A DNA stretch of 64,000 bases from Bog-793 sp963823945 (GTDB taxonomy: Bacteria > Actinomycetota > Acidimicrobiia > Acidimicrobiales > Bog-793). How positions within the stretch are numbered: position 1 is the stretch's first letter; each line of letters opens with the position of its first letter. Of the stretch, positions 17,479-26,748 are shown one piece after another. The stretch covers positions 1 through 64,000 of the forward strand of contig CAWGNK010000006.1 in the NCBI GenBank assembly GCA_963823945.1, read 5' to 3'. Position numbers and translations under genes: made by a program. The notes below the pieces were generated by a model, which ran no database searches, was not told the origin of the DNA, and was given only the letters and a program-made list of their open reading frames with translations.

Positions 17479-20421
17479 ATGACGCAGATCAGCCTCTCGG
17501 TCAACGGCACGCGCCACGCCGTCGCGTGCGAGGCGCACACGACGCTGCTCACGGTGCTGCGCCGCCTGGGGTGCTTCAGCGTGCGGTTCGGTTCGGCGAC
17601 GGGCGAGACCGGCGCGGCGGCCGTCCTCGTCGACGGTCGGCTCGTCGCCGCCGACGTGCTGCTCGCCGCCCAGGCCGTCGGTCACGAGATCACCACGGTC
17701 GAGGCGCTCAACGTCACGACCGGCGAGTACCACCCCATCCAGGAGGCCTTCGTCGAGGCCGGCGCCATGCAGTCGGGCTATTCGGCCGGTGCGATGGTGC
17801 TGGCGACCAAGGCGCTTCTTGAGGCGAACCCCGACCCCACCGAGGCCGAGATCCGTGACGCGCTGAGCGGGATCCTCGACCGGGAGACCGCCTATCTGAA
17901 GGTCGTCGAGGCGGTGAAGCGTGCCGCCGCCGCTCTGCGCGGCGAGAAGTGCCGCCCGATGGACCCGGTCGTGGTCGACGCGCTCGCCGGAAATGGCGGG
18001 TCGCCGGCGGCCACGGTGACGGAGGCCGACGGCGAGGTCTCGATGGCCGTGCCGCGTCTCGTCGTCTCGCCGGACGTGCCCCAGACCGCCGTCGTCGGCA
18101 AGCCCGAGACAAAGGTCGACGCCCTGAAGCTCGTGAAGGGCAACCCCGCTTTCACCGACGACGTCGAGCCGCGGGGCATGCTCTTCGCCAAGGTGCTGCG
18201 CAGCCCGCACGCCCACGCCCGCATCGTCGCGATCGACGACTCGGCGGCGGTGGCGCTGCCCGGCGTGCACGCCGTGCTCCACTGCCGGAACACCGCCCGC
18301 GTGAAGTACGCCTCCGGCGGGCAGAGCTGGCCGAACCCACACCCGTGGGACCAGGTGAGCTTCGACGACAAGGTCCGCCACGTGGGCGACCGGGTCGCCG
18401 CCGTGGCGGCGGAGTCGGCCGAGATCGCCGAGGAGGCCTGCCGCCTGATCAAGGTGACCTACGAGGAGCTGCCCGCCGTCTTCGACGAAGTCGAGGCCAT
18501 CAAGCCCGGCGCGCCGGTCATCCACGACGAGACGGACACGGAGGGGATCTTCGACGCGGGCCGCAACATCAGTCACCACATCGAGGGACAGACCGTCTCC
18601 GACGAGGCGCTGGAGGCGGCGTTCGCCGGGGCGGAGCGCGTCTTCGAGGAGACCTTCCACGTCCAGCAGGTCCAGCACACGCCCATCGAACCCCACATCA
18701 CGATCGGCTGGCTCGACGAGGACGAGCGGCTGGTGCTGCGCACCTCCACCCAGGTCCCGTTCCACGTGCGCCGGATGGTGGCGCCGCTATTGGGGCTCGC
18801 CGTCAAGCAGATCCGCGTCATCAAGCCCCGTCTCGGCGGCGGCTTCGGGGCGAAACAGGAGATGGTGATCGAGGACATCGTCGGCCACCTCGTGCTCGCC
18901 ACCCGCCGCCCGGTCCGGCTCGAGCTCACCCGCGCCGAGGAGTTCATCTCGACCCGCGTGCGACACGCCATGACGGTCACGTTCCGCTCCGGCGTCGACG
19001 CCGAGGGCCGGCTCGTCGCCCAGGACATGTCCGTGGTCTCCAACACCGGCGCCTACGGCACCCACGGGTTCACGGTGAACTCGGTCTGCGGCCAGCACGG
19101 CCTGTCGCTCTACAACTGCCCCGCCAAGCGCTTCCGCTGCGACGTCGCCTACACGAACCGCCCGGTGGCGGGCGCCTTTCGCGGCTACGGCGCACCCCAG
19201 GCGTTCTTCGCCCTCGAGAGCCACATGGACGACATCGCCCGTGCCCTCGGGCTCGACCCCTACGAGATCCGCGCGCGGAACTGGGTCCGCACCGGCGACC
19301 CCCTCGACATCGTGCTGCGACTCGGCGAGCGCGGTGGCGTCGAGGACATCGCCCCCGAGGACATCCCCGTCATCACGAGCTGCGGCCTCGAGGAGTGCGC
19401 CCTGCAGGGCCGGCGCGCCATCGGCTGGGAGCGGCGGTCCGACCCCGCCTGGCACCGGCCCGCCGACCGGCCGCACATCCGCCGGGGCCTCGGCATGGCG
19501 CTCGCCATCCAGGGCTCGGGGATCCCGCTCGTCGACATGGCGGCCTGCTCGATCAAGATCAACGACGACGGTTCGTTCAACATGCTCGTGGGCGCGACCG
19601 ACCTCGGCACCGGCTCGGACACCGTGCTCGCCCAGATCGCCGCCGAGGTGCTCGGCGTGCCGCTCGAGGACGTCCTCGTCTACTCGTCCGACACCGACTT
19701 CACGCCGTTCGACGTCGGCGCCTACGCCTCGAGCACGACCTACATCTCGGGCGGTGCGGCGAAGAAGGCCGCCGAGGCGGCCCGGGCGAGGATCGTCGCC
19801 CGGGCGGCCAGGCTGTTGGGCGTCGACGACGCCTCGACGATCGAGCTGCACGACCGCCGGGCCTGGGCGCTCGACGGGCGCTCGGTGTCGATGGGAGACA
19901 TCGCCCTCAACGCGCTGCACACCGAGGACCAGGAACAGATCATGGGCACCGCCAGCCACGTCTCGCCCGAGTCGCCACCGCCCTTCGCGGCCCAGCTCGC
20001 CGAGGTCGAGGTGGACCTCGAGACCGGCCAGGTGACGGTCATGAAACTCGTCACCGCCGTCGACTGCGGCGTGCCGATCAACCCGATCACGGCGAGCGGC
20101 CAGGTCGAGGGGGCGATGCTGCAGGCGCTCGGCTACGCCCTCTGCGAGGAGGTCGTGCTCGACGAGGCCGGCCGGCCGCTGAACGACCGGTTCGGTCCCT
20201 ACTGGATCTTCCGCGCCGACGACACGCCGCCGATGGAGGTCTACCTCGTGCAGACGATGGAGCCCTCCGGCCCCTACGGGGCCAAGGCGGTGGCGGAGAT
20301 CCCGATCGACGACGTCGCGCCGGCGGTGCGCAACGCGATCCTCGACGCGACAGGCGTCGCCATCAACTCGATCCCGTTCACCCCCGAGCGCGTCTGGCGG
20401 GCCCTCCAGCCGGCGGGTTGA
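17479..20421 (+). CDS. xdhD: XdhD-like molybdenum hydroxylase with a fused, cysteine-free 2Fe-2S-like domain
   Basis: The ATG at 17479, with a GGGGAG ribosome site, gives 980 residues and an N-terminus (MTQISLSVNG) that lines up with E. coli XdhD. An in-frame ATG at 17398 would add 27 unlikely residues. Residues 1-160 have the shape of a two-[2Fe-2S] domain but lack all eight ligands: GAMQSGYSAGAM replaces QCGFCTPG, and LSGILDRETAY replaces LSGNLCRCTGY. The same loss is seen in E. coli XdhD, which supports the assignment. The molybdopterin part follows with KPRLGGGFGAKQE, AGAFRGYGAPQ, GATDLGTGSDTV and GPYGAKAVAEIP, which includes the catalytic Glu region. It would hydroxylate a purine; the electron partner must be a separate Fe-S protein. 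Confidence 0.9.
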   Translation: MTQISLSVNGTRHAVACEAHTTLLTVLRRLGCFSVRFGSATGETGAAAVLVDGRLVAADVLLAAQAVGHEITTVEALNVTTGEYHPIQEAFVEAGAMQSGYSAGAMVLATKALLEANPDPTEAEIRDALSGILDRETAYLKVVEAVKRAAAALRGEKCRPMDPVVVDALAGNGGSPAATVTEADGEVSMAVPRLVVSPDVPQTAVVGKPETKVDALKLVKGNPAFTDDVEPRGMLFAKVLRSPHAHARIVAIDDSAAVALPGVHAVLHCRNTARVKYASGGQSWPNPHPWDQVSFDDKVRHVGDRVAAVAAESAEIAEEACRLIKVTYEELPAVFDEVEAIKPGAPVIHDETDTEGIFDAGRNISHHIEGQTVSDEALEAAFAGAERVFEETFHVQQVQHTPIEPHITIGWLDEDERLVLRTSTQVPFHVRRMVAPLLGLAVKQIRVIKPRLGGGFGAKQEMVIEDIVGHLVLATRRPVRLELTRAEEFISTRVRHAMTVTFRSGVDAEGRLVAQDMSVVSNTGAYGTHGFTVNSVCGQHGLSLYNCPAKRFRCDVAYTNRPVAGAFRGYGAPQAFFALESHMDDIARALGLDPYEIRARNWVRTGDPLDIVLRLGERGGVEDIAPEDIPVITSCGLEECALQGRRAIGWERRSDPAWHRPADRPHIRRGLGMALAIQGSGIPLVDMAACSIKINDDGSFNMLVGATDLGTGSDTVLAQIAAEVLGVPLEDVLVYSSDTDFTPFDVGAYASSTTYISGGAAKKAAEAARARIVARAARLLGVDDASTIELHDRRAWALDGRSVSMGDIALNALHTEDQEQIMGTASHVSPESPPPFAAQLAEVEVDLETGQVTVMKLVTAVDCGVPINPITASGQVEGAMLQALGYALCEEVVLDEAGRPLNDRFGPYWIFRADDTPPMEVYLVQTMEPSGPYGAKAVAEIPIDDVAPAVRNAILDATGVAINSIPFTPERVWRALQPAG

Positions 20422-20598
20422 TGACCCCGCGCTCGCGGTGAGCCGCCCAGGGCGGCGTGCCGGAGAAAGAGGCTGGAGAAATAGCACAGGGTGCACCTAC
20501 CGCGGCCGGTCTCCTGCTCGCGACAGTTACCTGCCGGTGTAACGGCACTTCTCCATACCCCGCTCGCCGGAGTTCGACAGGAGCGACGACGCGGCAGA

Positions 20599-21330
20599 AT
20601 GTCCGCCATGTCCGATCCCGAGTCCCTCCAGGTCGCAATCTCGCAGTGGCGAGCGTTTGTCGGCGACCTCCAGGCCCTTGAGAAGATTGCCCGGAGTGGA
20701 CCCAAGGCAACTGAGATGCTCGCCGAAGAAATGCACCGCCGCTCCCTGTGGTACGAACGTGTGCACTTGGCTGCAGCCCTGGGTTACGGATCAGGAGAGG
20801 CCGGAGTCGACGAGCTCCGATGGGCAGCGCAGGAGACTGGGCCTCACACCATGGACTTACGCTGCGCAGCCCTTCTCGCCTTGGCGAAAAGGGTGGGCAG
20901 CGATGCCACCGATGATTTTGCCCTGGCGCTGTCCGACAAGACTGGTGCTGTCAGGGAGTACTCAATCATGTGCCTAGCTGCAGTCGGGAACGGGTCGGCT
21001 CGCCAGGCGGCCTTCGCTCAACTCCGGTCATGGCTGAAAAAGCCTGCCAAGCGCCCACGCGGAGAGATGGACGCCATCGTCTATCTACTCCGGACGGACG
21101 CGTTGGACCGGATCGTCGAACTACGAGACCTGCTGAACGAGAATCAGTCACGGATGGATCCAGAAGTGAAGGACCGCCTGGCGCAACTCTGGCCAGAGGC
21201 TTTGAGCGGGCAGCCCATTATGCAGGACGACGTCGGCCGAATCAGAGCCGGTGTGTGGAGTTCGTTCCTCCGTAACAGACGTCCCCTGTTCGAAGGCATC
21301 TTGCCCGGAACGGCTCCGACCTATTCCTGA
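20599..21330 (+). CDS. Hypothetical protein, HEAT-like helical repeats
   Basis: The start is either ATG 20599 or ATG 20608; they differ by three codons and neither has a clear ribosome site. The product is about 240 residues, soluble, with no signal peptide. The middle has an alternating helical pattern (LRCAALLALAKRVGSDATDDFALALSDKTGAVREYSI split over two helix pairs) that resembles HEAT/PBS-type repeats. I do not recognise the family. GC content and codon choice are visibly less extreme than in the purine genes upstream, marking the start of an accessory stretch. Confidence 0.6.
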   Translation: MSAMSDPESLQVAISQWRAFVGDLQALEKIARSGPKATEMLAEEMHRRSLWYERVHLAAALGYGSGEAGVDELRWAAQETGPHTMDLRCAALLALAKRVGSDATDDFALALSDKTGAVREYSIMCLAAVGNGSARQAAFAQLRSWLKKPAKRPRGEMDAIVYLLRTDALDRIVELRDLLNENQSRMDPEVKDRLAQLWPEALSGQPIMQDDVGRIRAGVWSSFLRNRRPLFEGILPGTAPTYS

Positions 21331-21443
21331 CCTGTCTGTCCCGTACCGCCGGCTGAACTTCTGTCCGGGGCCGTTGGATGTTGATCGTTCTGCGAGCGTG
21401 GCACATCGCCACGTCCGCTCCGGTCCTCGCTCTCAGCTACGGG

Positions 21444-22487
21444 TCAACGCACCGGCTTGGCGTGGGAATGCAGCAGCGTCTCGGCGCCGGTCACCGTGAC
21501 GAAGGTCACGAGAACCGCGCTGCCAACGAGCGCTGCGAGCTCGGACGGCCGAGCAGCAACGGGATTGCTGCCGACGACCCACCACAATGAGTTCCGGAAG
21601 GCGAGCGTCACAATCGCGGCGACGCACGCCGCGACGCTCGCGTCAAGCACGCGGCGTTGCACGCCGTGCGCCGGCCGCGCGCTCCGCACAAGGCCGAAGT
21701 ACGAGCACGCCGCGACGAGAAAGGCAAACATCCCGCAGAACCCGAGGCCCATCACGAGGAGCGTCACAGAAAGGAAGTAACCCTCCCGGTACCACTGCCA
21801 TACGCCGACCGCGACGCCAAAGCCGGCACTGGCGATAGCGGCAGCGACAATCGGGTGACGGCGGACCTGACTCACCAGGGAGCGGTCTGCCCAGTCGGCG
21901 GTGGTAAGCACGGGACGACGGAACGGGCCAAACCAGTGGCTCTCTCGTCTGGCGATAGTGAGAACATCGCCGAGCCAGTCCGGTGCGTCCAGATCGTGAA
22001 GCCCTGCCGGTCTTGGCAGCCGTGGGATGCGCACGAGGCGCCTAACGGCCATGGTCGCCGCCAAAGTGGCGAGGCCGACGAGGCCAACCCCGATCCCCGT
22101 CGCCGTGAGCGTCCACTGCGAGCGGTTCGCCGCCAGGGCGAGCGCGACCCAGGCTGACGCCAGGTCGACGACGATCACCGCGACCGCAACCCGGCACGCA
22201 CGGACAATCGCGACGACCCGGGCCGTGGAGAGCGGTTCGGACCTGCGACAGAGGGAGACCTGCACGAGGAGGCAAACCGCAACCAGGGGGACGAAGAACA
22301 TCGTGAACGACATGACCGTGTCGTACGGGTCGTTCAGCCATGGTGAGTGGCGGTAGACCGGCTTGATCTCCTTCGTCGCCGCGAAGACGAGGAAGACGGC
22401 AGCCGCCCATAGGGTCCCAAAGACCGCACGTCGGATGACCGGCCGTCTCGGGTCATCAACGGGCATCACGGACCGCTGAGCGCTCAT
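21444..22487 (-). CDS. Hypothetical polytopic membrane protein
   Basis: The ATG at 22487 gives 347 residues. About eight hydrophobic segments are visible (for example AVFGTLWAAAVFLVFAA, VAVIVVDLASAWVALALAA, LLVMGLGFCGMFAFLVAA, LVGSAVLVTFVTVTGA), grouped in two halves around a hydrophilic linker at residues 150-205. No transport or enzyme signature was recognised. It is isolated, facing left, with 113 bp to the convergent hypothetical gene. Confidence 0.65.
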   Translation of the reverse strand: MSAQRSVMPVDDPRRPVIRRAVFGTLWAAAVFLVFAATKEIKPVYRHSPWLNDPYDTVMSFTMFFVPLVAVCLLVQVSLCRRSEPLSTARVVAIVRACRVAVAVIVVDLASAWVALALAANRSQWTLTATGIGVGLVGLATLAATMAVRRLVRIPRLPRPAGLHDLDAPDWLGDVLTIARRESHWFGPFRRPVLTTADWADRSLVSQVRRHPIVAAAIASAGFGVAVGVWQWYREGYFLSVTLLVMGLGFCGMFAFLVAACSYFGLVRSARPAHGVQRRVLDASVAACVAAIVTLAFRNSLWWVVGSNPVAARPSELAALVGSAVLVTFVTVTGAETLLHSHAKPVR

Positions 22488-22872
22488 GCTCCAATCGTCC
22501 TCTCGTCGCTGACCGCATGGTAACGAGCTGACCGGCCCAAATCGTCGCGACGACCCAGCGGCAGTCCGCCAACAGCTTGGTCTGGTGTCCGGAACCGACG
22601 GCCATCGCCATAGCCTGTGGAACGAAGCAAATCCGATAGGGCTGGGCAAGAAGTTCACCGCGACCTCGCAGGAAGCCCGGACAAAGGGGGCTGGTAGTAC
22701 ATGGTGACGCCCGGTTCGGCCGAGGACTTTGCCCCTGAGACAGAACTCGAAGTCCGGGCGCGACCCATCGTCGGCGACCGGTGAGGCGACGGCGGCGCGC
22801 AGGCGGGGCGGCTTCCGCGCATCTGTGACACCACGAGAACTTCGGGCAGTGTCAGCGCCCAGGCAGCTCGGG
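22488..22872. other. Intergenic region without recognisable gene
   Basis: These 385 bp lie upstream of the membrane-protein gene and downstream of the lipoprotein gene, both leftward. They should contain the membrane-protein promoter. Open frames here do not resemble proteins and no hairpin or repeat was noticed. Confidence 0.4.
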
Positions 22873-23448
22873 TCAGGAGCAGGTCCAGCGGATGGTGCCG
22901 GATTCGATCTCCCCCAGGAGACCGTGAACGCCCTTGAAATTGAGTGACCCTGAGCCGTCGGCGTTGAGCGTCAACTTGGCCCCGGTCACGCCGAACTCGT
23001 GCGAGCCGAGATCGACCGCCTCGAGAGCCGCCGTTGACGGGATGGCGTACGTCCCCGGACCGTGGTAGTCGCCCGCTTTGAGACCGACCACCATGTAGAA
23101 GTACTGGCCGCCCACCGATTCGGCGATCTCGGGAAGAGCGGAGTAGGTGGCGAACCAGTGGCTGCACGACAGCATGGGCGGAGGTGGGTACTTCACCGAG
23201 AAGCTGCCGCTGCCGGGCGCGGCCCCGGTCATGGCGACGGTGAAGGTGAGCGTCATGACGCCACCACCTGCGGTGGTGGTGCTGCTGGCAGGAGCGTGCG
23301 TGCCGCTTGGGCCGCCGCCGGATCCGCCGTTTCCTGTCGAGCCACAGGCCGAGACCAGCAACGCAACCGCCACGGCGACGGCTGGTACTGCCCGAGTCGC
23401 GAACCTCGTCTTCCGCTCCGCCGGCAAGCGCTCAGACATCTGGCCCAT
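22873..23448 (-). CDS. Putative lipoprotein
   Basis: This is a protein of about 191 residues (start at 23448; an in-frame ATG at 23457 adds three residues). The N-terminus carries Lys and Arg, then the hydrophobic run AVPAVAVAVALLVSACGS, a lipobox with the lipidated Cys near residue 32. A Gly/Ser/Thr-rich linker follows, then a compact beta-rich domain (FTVAMTGAAPGSGSFSVKYP to GTIRWTCS). It is expected on the outer face of the membrane. No function is recognised. Confidence 0.7.
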   Translation of the reverse strand: MGQMSERLPAERKTRFATRAVPAVAVAVALLVSACGSTGNGGSGGGPSGTHAPASSTTTAGGGVMTLTFTVAMTGAAPGSGSFSVKYPPPPMLSCSHWFATYSALPEIAESVGGQYFYMVVGLKAGDYHGPGTYAIPSTAALEAVDLGSHEFGVTGAKLTLNADGSGSLNFKGVHGLLGEIESGTIRWTCS

Positions 23449-23457
23449 GGCCTCCAT

Positions 23458-24052
23458 TGTGTGGGACTGTACACCGGCGATCAGCCCGCGTTCGGTGCCG
23501 ATCGAAGCGCCACCGCCACGACGCGCGACCCACGGCTTCCATGAGCGCATAGCAGCTTTGAGGCCGTCAACCGCCCGGTAGCGACACCTGTCACGGGCGG
23601 CACACCCCGCCCGCTTCCGAGCAGCTGTCCGCTGTGAAGCCCGGCAGCGGACCCCGAAGCTGGTTCTGACTGCCGGGTCGGCGACCTCTCGATCGCCGCA
23701 GGAGGAGCCACTCGAGCGGCACGAGGTCACCGACGCGAGTCACGCTCGACCCTTGCCCGAGGATCTCGACGGGCCCGCGAGATGCCGGTCTGCGACCAGG
23801 CGAGTTAGGGGACTGACTTACCAGACTCACCCGCTCGTCGGAGAAGCACTGTCCACGATCGCCGGCCGGCGGCTCGCGCTTAGCCACAGCAACGTTGCTG
23901 ATCGAACAATCTCGCGTTCTCAGAGAGACTGTGGCAGCCGAACGGCGATCTACCCATCTTTGTCGAACCCAAGGCCGCTATACGCGTGCTTCCCACGCAT
24001 TGGTACTGTCCCGGTTCGCAGGCGAGATGGATCTGGTTGCTCGGAGGTAATC
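23458..24052. other. Divergent intergenic region; right end is a duplicated leader module
   Basis: No gene is recognised in these 595 bp. The last roughly 95 bp (from about 23957) are homologous to the complement of 43731-43830. Both segments start with a TTTGTCGAACC-like block, keep ATCTGGTTG just before the ribosome site, and run into the same signal-peptide coding sequence. The left part should contain the lipoprotein promoter. Confidence 0.5.
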
Positions 24053-24922
24053 ATGCGGAGAATCCGTGAAGTCGCTTGCACGGTCCTCGTGCTCGTTGCG
24101 CTCTCTGTACCAGCGAGCGCCAGTGGCGCGCTGAGCCATTACGTAGCCGCAGGGGCTACTGCCGCGTCGAGCAGCGCGCATTTGTCTCTTGAATTCCTGG
24201 GGGTGACCTGCACGTCGCCACATTTCTGCCTTCTTATCGGTGAACGGGTTGTCGTCGATCGCCGGGGCGACGAGATCGGGATGAAGGGCGGGGAAGTCTT
24301 CTGGTCGGATGCGCCGGCGGGTGGTCGAGAAACGTGGCGAGCTGTTGACGTGGGTGCACGCACTGGATTCGGCGGATTCACTGGGCCAGTTGCCTGTCCT
24401 TCCAGCCGACTGTGCATCGCCGCTGGCGGCGGAGGCTCCGCGCTGGTGACCACGGACGACCCGACGAGAGCAAAGACCTGGTCACCCGCCACTATCCCTG
24501 GTTACCCGGATGGGGTGGACGAGATGTCGTGCAGTTCTCAGACATTATGTGTAGCGACAGACGGGGGTGAGCTTCTCGACAGCACCATGCCTGTCGGGGG
24601 AGCCCAGAGGTGGGACGCCGTCGGCCCGCTCGATCCCAACCTCCAGATTTCAGGCCTGTCGTGTGTGTCGACTCATTTGTGTGTCGCGGTGGACAATTAC
24701 GGAAACGTGTTGGAGTCAACCGAGCCGACAAATCTCTATGATTGGCACAAGCATTTCATTAGCTCGGGCGCTTCCCTGTACGACGTGTCTTGTTCGTCTC
24801 GAACACTCTGCATCGCCTCGAATAGCGCAAATGCGATAGTCGTTAGTACTGACCCGACAGGTGATCGGCATGCCTGGTCGGTCGGACGTCCGTTGGTCAA
24901 AGACCATGATCATGCGTTTTAG
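24053..24922 (+). pseudogene. 5' part of a secreted repeat (propeller-like) protein gene, split by IS256
   Basis: The ATG at 24053 has GGAGG 6 bp upstream. The product begins with a signal peptide (MRRIREVACTVLVLVALS...ASA) and then repeats a pattern of about 45 residues: an SC.S...LC.A motif, then GG..L.ST.P...W. Copies include MSCSSQTLCVATDGGELLDS and LSCVSTHLCVAVDNYGNVLE. This kind of two-cysteine beta-repeat is found in secreted actinobacterial proteins of unknown function. Translation stops at a TAG created by the insertion junction (24920-24922). The reading frame continues exactly on the other side of the element at 26373, so the complete gene coded for about 373 residues. Confidence 0.88.
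24914..24921. repeat. Target-site duplication, left copy
   Basis: GCGTTTTA directly precedes the left inverted repeat of the IS256-family element and is repeated exactly at 26373-26380. Removing the element and one copy restores the host reading frame. Confidence 0.92.
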
Positions 24923-26372
24923 AGGATGTCCCGAGTTCCGTGGAACTTCGGTGGCGGCCCAGTGATGTTCAGGCGGCGTCCTCCTTGTTGTAGTCGATCG
25001 GCGTGACGCCGTGCTCGACGTAGTCATCGAGTGCTGCGCGCAGTGCCGGTAGATGGAGGAAGCCGTTCACCTTGCGGAACTGCTTTCCGGCTTCGACCAT
25101 GCCGGCTGCACACCAGCGCAGCGCCATCTGCCCGTCGCGCCACCGTTTCACGTTCGCTGAGTGGTCACGGCAGATCTCGATCATGGACTCGATGGCATTC
25201 GTCGAGCGAAGCGTGCGGCCGAGTGTCGGAGGGACCTTGAGCGCCATCACGGTGAGCGTCTCGGCGAGGCCCTCGCGAAGGCTCCCCGCCGCGCCGGGGT
25301 GGCTTCTTTGCAGCTGGCGGGCGAGCTCTTCCAGCTCCGCCTCGGCACGAAGGGCGTCGTCGTAGTGGTAGATCGCACGCATCTTCTTCGTCACGGTCTT
25401 GGCGAGGGCCTTTGGCAGTTTCGACTCGACATTTCGGATCTTGTGCAGTTGGCAACGATGGATCACCGGGTGGTCGAAGACCGCTTTCACGGCGCCTGCA
25501 AGGGCCTTGGCGCCGTCGATGACGACAAGGACCGGTCTTGTCACCTCGAGTCCGCGATCGCGAAGCCCGACGAGGAGGTCCTTGACGACAGTCGCGTTCT
25601 CGGTGTCGCCCTCTGTGATCGAGAGCGGGCGCTTCCTGCCGGTTATGTCGATCCCCATCGCGACGACACAGACGTGATCGCCGAAGTGCACGCCGTCGAC
25701 CATGAGCGCCACGAGGTCGAGCTCCGAGAGGTCACCGGCCAGCAGTTCGCCAAGAGCGTGCTCGGTGGCCTCGACGAAGCGGCGCGAGACCGCGGAGCGC
25801 GAGGTCGAGCTGGCGTTCGCCTCGACGCGTTCGCCGACGGGCTCGAGCCCGGACTTGTAGCGGCGCGTGGAGAGCTTGGCGAGCATCTTCTCCATGGCAA
25901 GGCGGCTCAGAATCTCGGTCGAGGAGAAGTGCTCATAGGCGGGTACGGCAAGTTCACGGGCTCCATCTGCCGAACGCACCCTCGGGCGCCGCACCGGGAC
26001 GCGTCTGCCGCCCAAGGTCACCGAGCCCTCATCGTGTCCATGGCGCACCGCGATGCGGTCCGGGTCGTGACGGCCCTTCGGGCCCGCGAGGGCGGTGACG
26101 CTCTCTTCCAAGAGGACGTCCATCACCTGCAGGCCCGTGCCGACAGCGAGCGCGAGGAGACCCTCACGCAGCTCTTCGGCGAGATCTGTCATCGTGATCG
26201 CGACCGAATCGGGCACGATCATCGCGGCGGCTGTCTTTGTCTGGTAGTTCTTCTCCATGGTGGTGGTCCCCTTGCTGTCCGAGTGACTTGGTGGTCGCCC
26301 GAACACCTACCAGAAGGCAGGCGTCAGGCGGGGGACCGCCACCTCAAATTCCACGACGAACGGGACAACCTC
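24922..26372 (-). mobile_element. Complete IS256-family insertion sequence (1451 bp)
   Basis: Imperfect terminal inverted repeats of about 36 bp lie at 24922-24957 and 26337-26372 (shared blocks GAGG, TGTCCCG, CGTGGAA, GGTGGCGG). The element is flanked by the 8-bp direct repeat GCGTTTTA at 24914-24921 and 26373-26380, the duplication length typical of IS256. One intact transposase gene fills it. The perfect duplication and intact gene suggest a recent insertion. Confidence 0.95.
24969..26258 (-). CDS. IS256-family transposase (Mutator-like DDE)
   Basis: The ATG at 26258 gives 429 residues, close to the family norm. The DDE triad is readable: the first Asp in LVALMVDGVHFGDH, the second in VLVVIDGAKAL, and the Glu in LRSTNAIESMIEICRD. 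The segment HRCQLHKIRNV is also typical, where the family has a CxxH signature. No frameshift or stop is present, so the element may still be active. It is transcribed opposite to the gene it interrupts. Confidence 0.95.
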   Translation of the reverse strand: MEKNYQTKTAAAMIVPDSVAITMTDLAEELREGLLALAVGTGLQVMDVLLEESVTALAGPKGRHDPDRIAVRHGHDEGSVTLGGRRVPVRRPRVRSADGARELAVPAYEHFSSTEILSRLAMEKMLAKLSTRRYKSGLEPVGERVEANASSTSRSAVSRRFVEATEHALGELLAGDLSELDLVALMVDGVHFGDHVCVVAMGIDITGRKRPLSITEGDTENATVVKDLLVGLRDRGLEVTRPVLVVIDGAKALAGAVKAVFDHPVIHRCQLHKIRNVESKLPKALAKTVTKKMRAIYHYDDALRAEAELEELARQLQRSHPGAAGSLREGLAETLTVMALKVPPTLGRTLRSTNAIESMIEICRDHSANVKRWRDGQMALRWCAAGMVEAGKQFRKVNGFLHLPALRAALDDYVEHGVTPIDYNKEDAA

Positions 26373-26630
26373 GCGTTTTACGCGGTGACATGTACCTCGA
26401 ACTCGCTGTGTGTGGCGCTGGACGAAACTGGGGGCGAAGTGTTCACGTCGTCGCGTCCCACCGCACAGGCTTTGCCGTGGCGAGCGTCTGTTCTTGGGTC
26501 AGGTCTCGATGGTGTGGCGTGTCCATCAGTAAGACTGTGCCTCGTAAGTTCTCGGGACGGACTGGTGTACACGTCGACGAATCCTGGTGCCCGTAGTCCG
26601 AGGTGGACAGAGGCGAGGTTTGTCAACTGA
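26373..26630 (+). pseudogene. 3' part of the interrupted secreted repeat protein gene
   Basis: This begins with the right target duplication and continues the frame of the 24053 gene. It encodes the last repeats (AVTCTSNSLCVALDETGGE and GVACPSVRLCLVSSRDGLVY) and ends at 26630. It has no start codon or ribosome site of its own, so it is unlikely to be made. Joined at one copy of GCGTTTTA, the two parts give an uninterrupted protein. Confidence 0.88.
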
Positions 26631-26748
26631 TCTGAGGGTTGCTGCGCGCGGCGCAAACGGCTCGCCGCGCCGGCTCCGGTAGGAGCCTATGCAACGGCGG
26701 TGGTGATGTCGTCTCGGCCTCGGTGCGTGAAGTAAGTCAGTGCTCGAG

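Noticed and set aside
25161..26630. 489-codon plus-strand frame across the IS256 element
   Set aside because: Most of it is antisense to the transposase. Only its last 86 codons are real, as the 3' part of the split repeat-protein gene.
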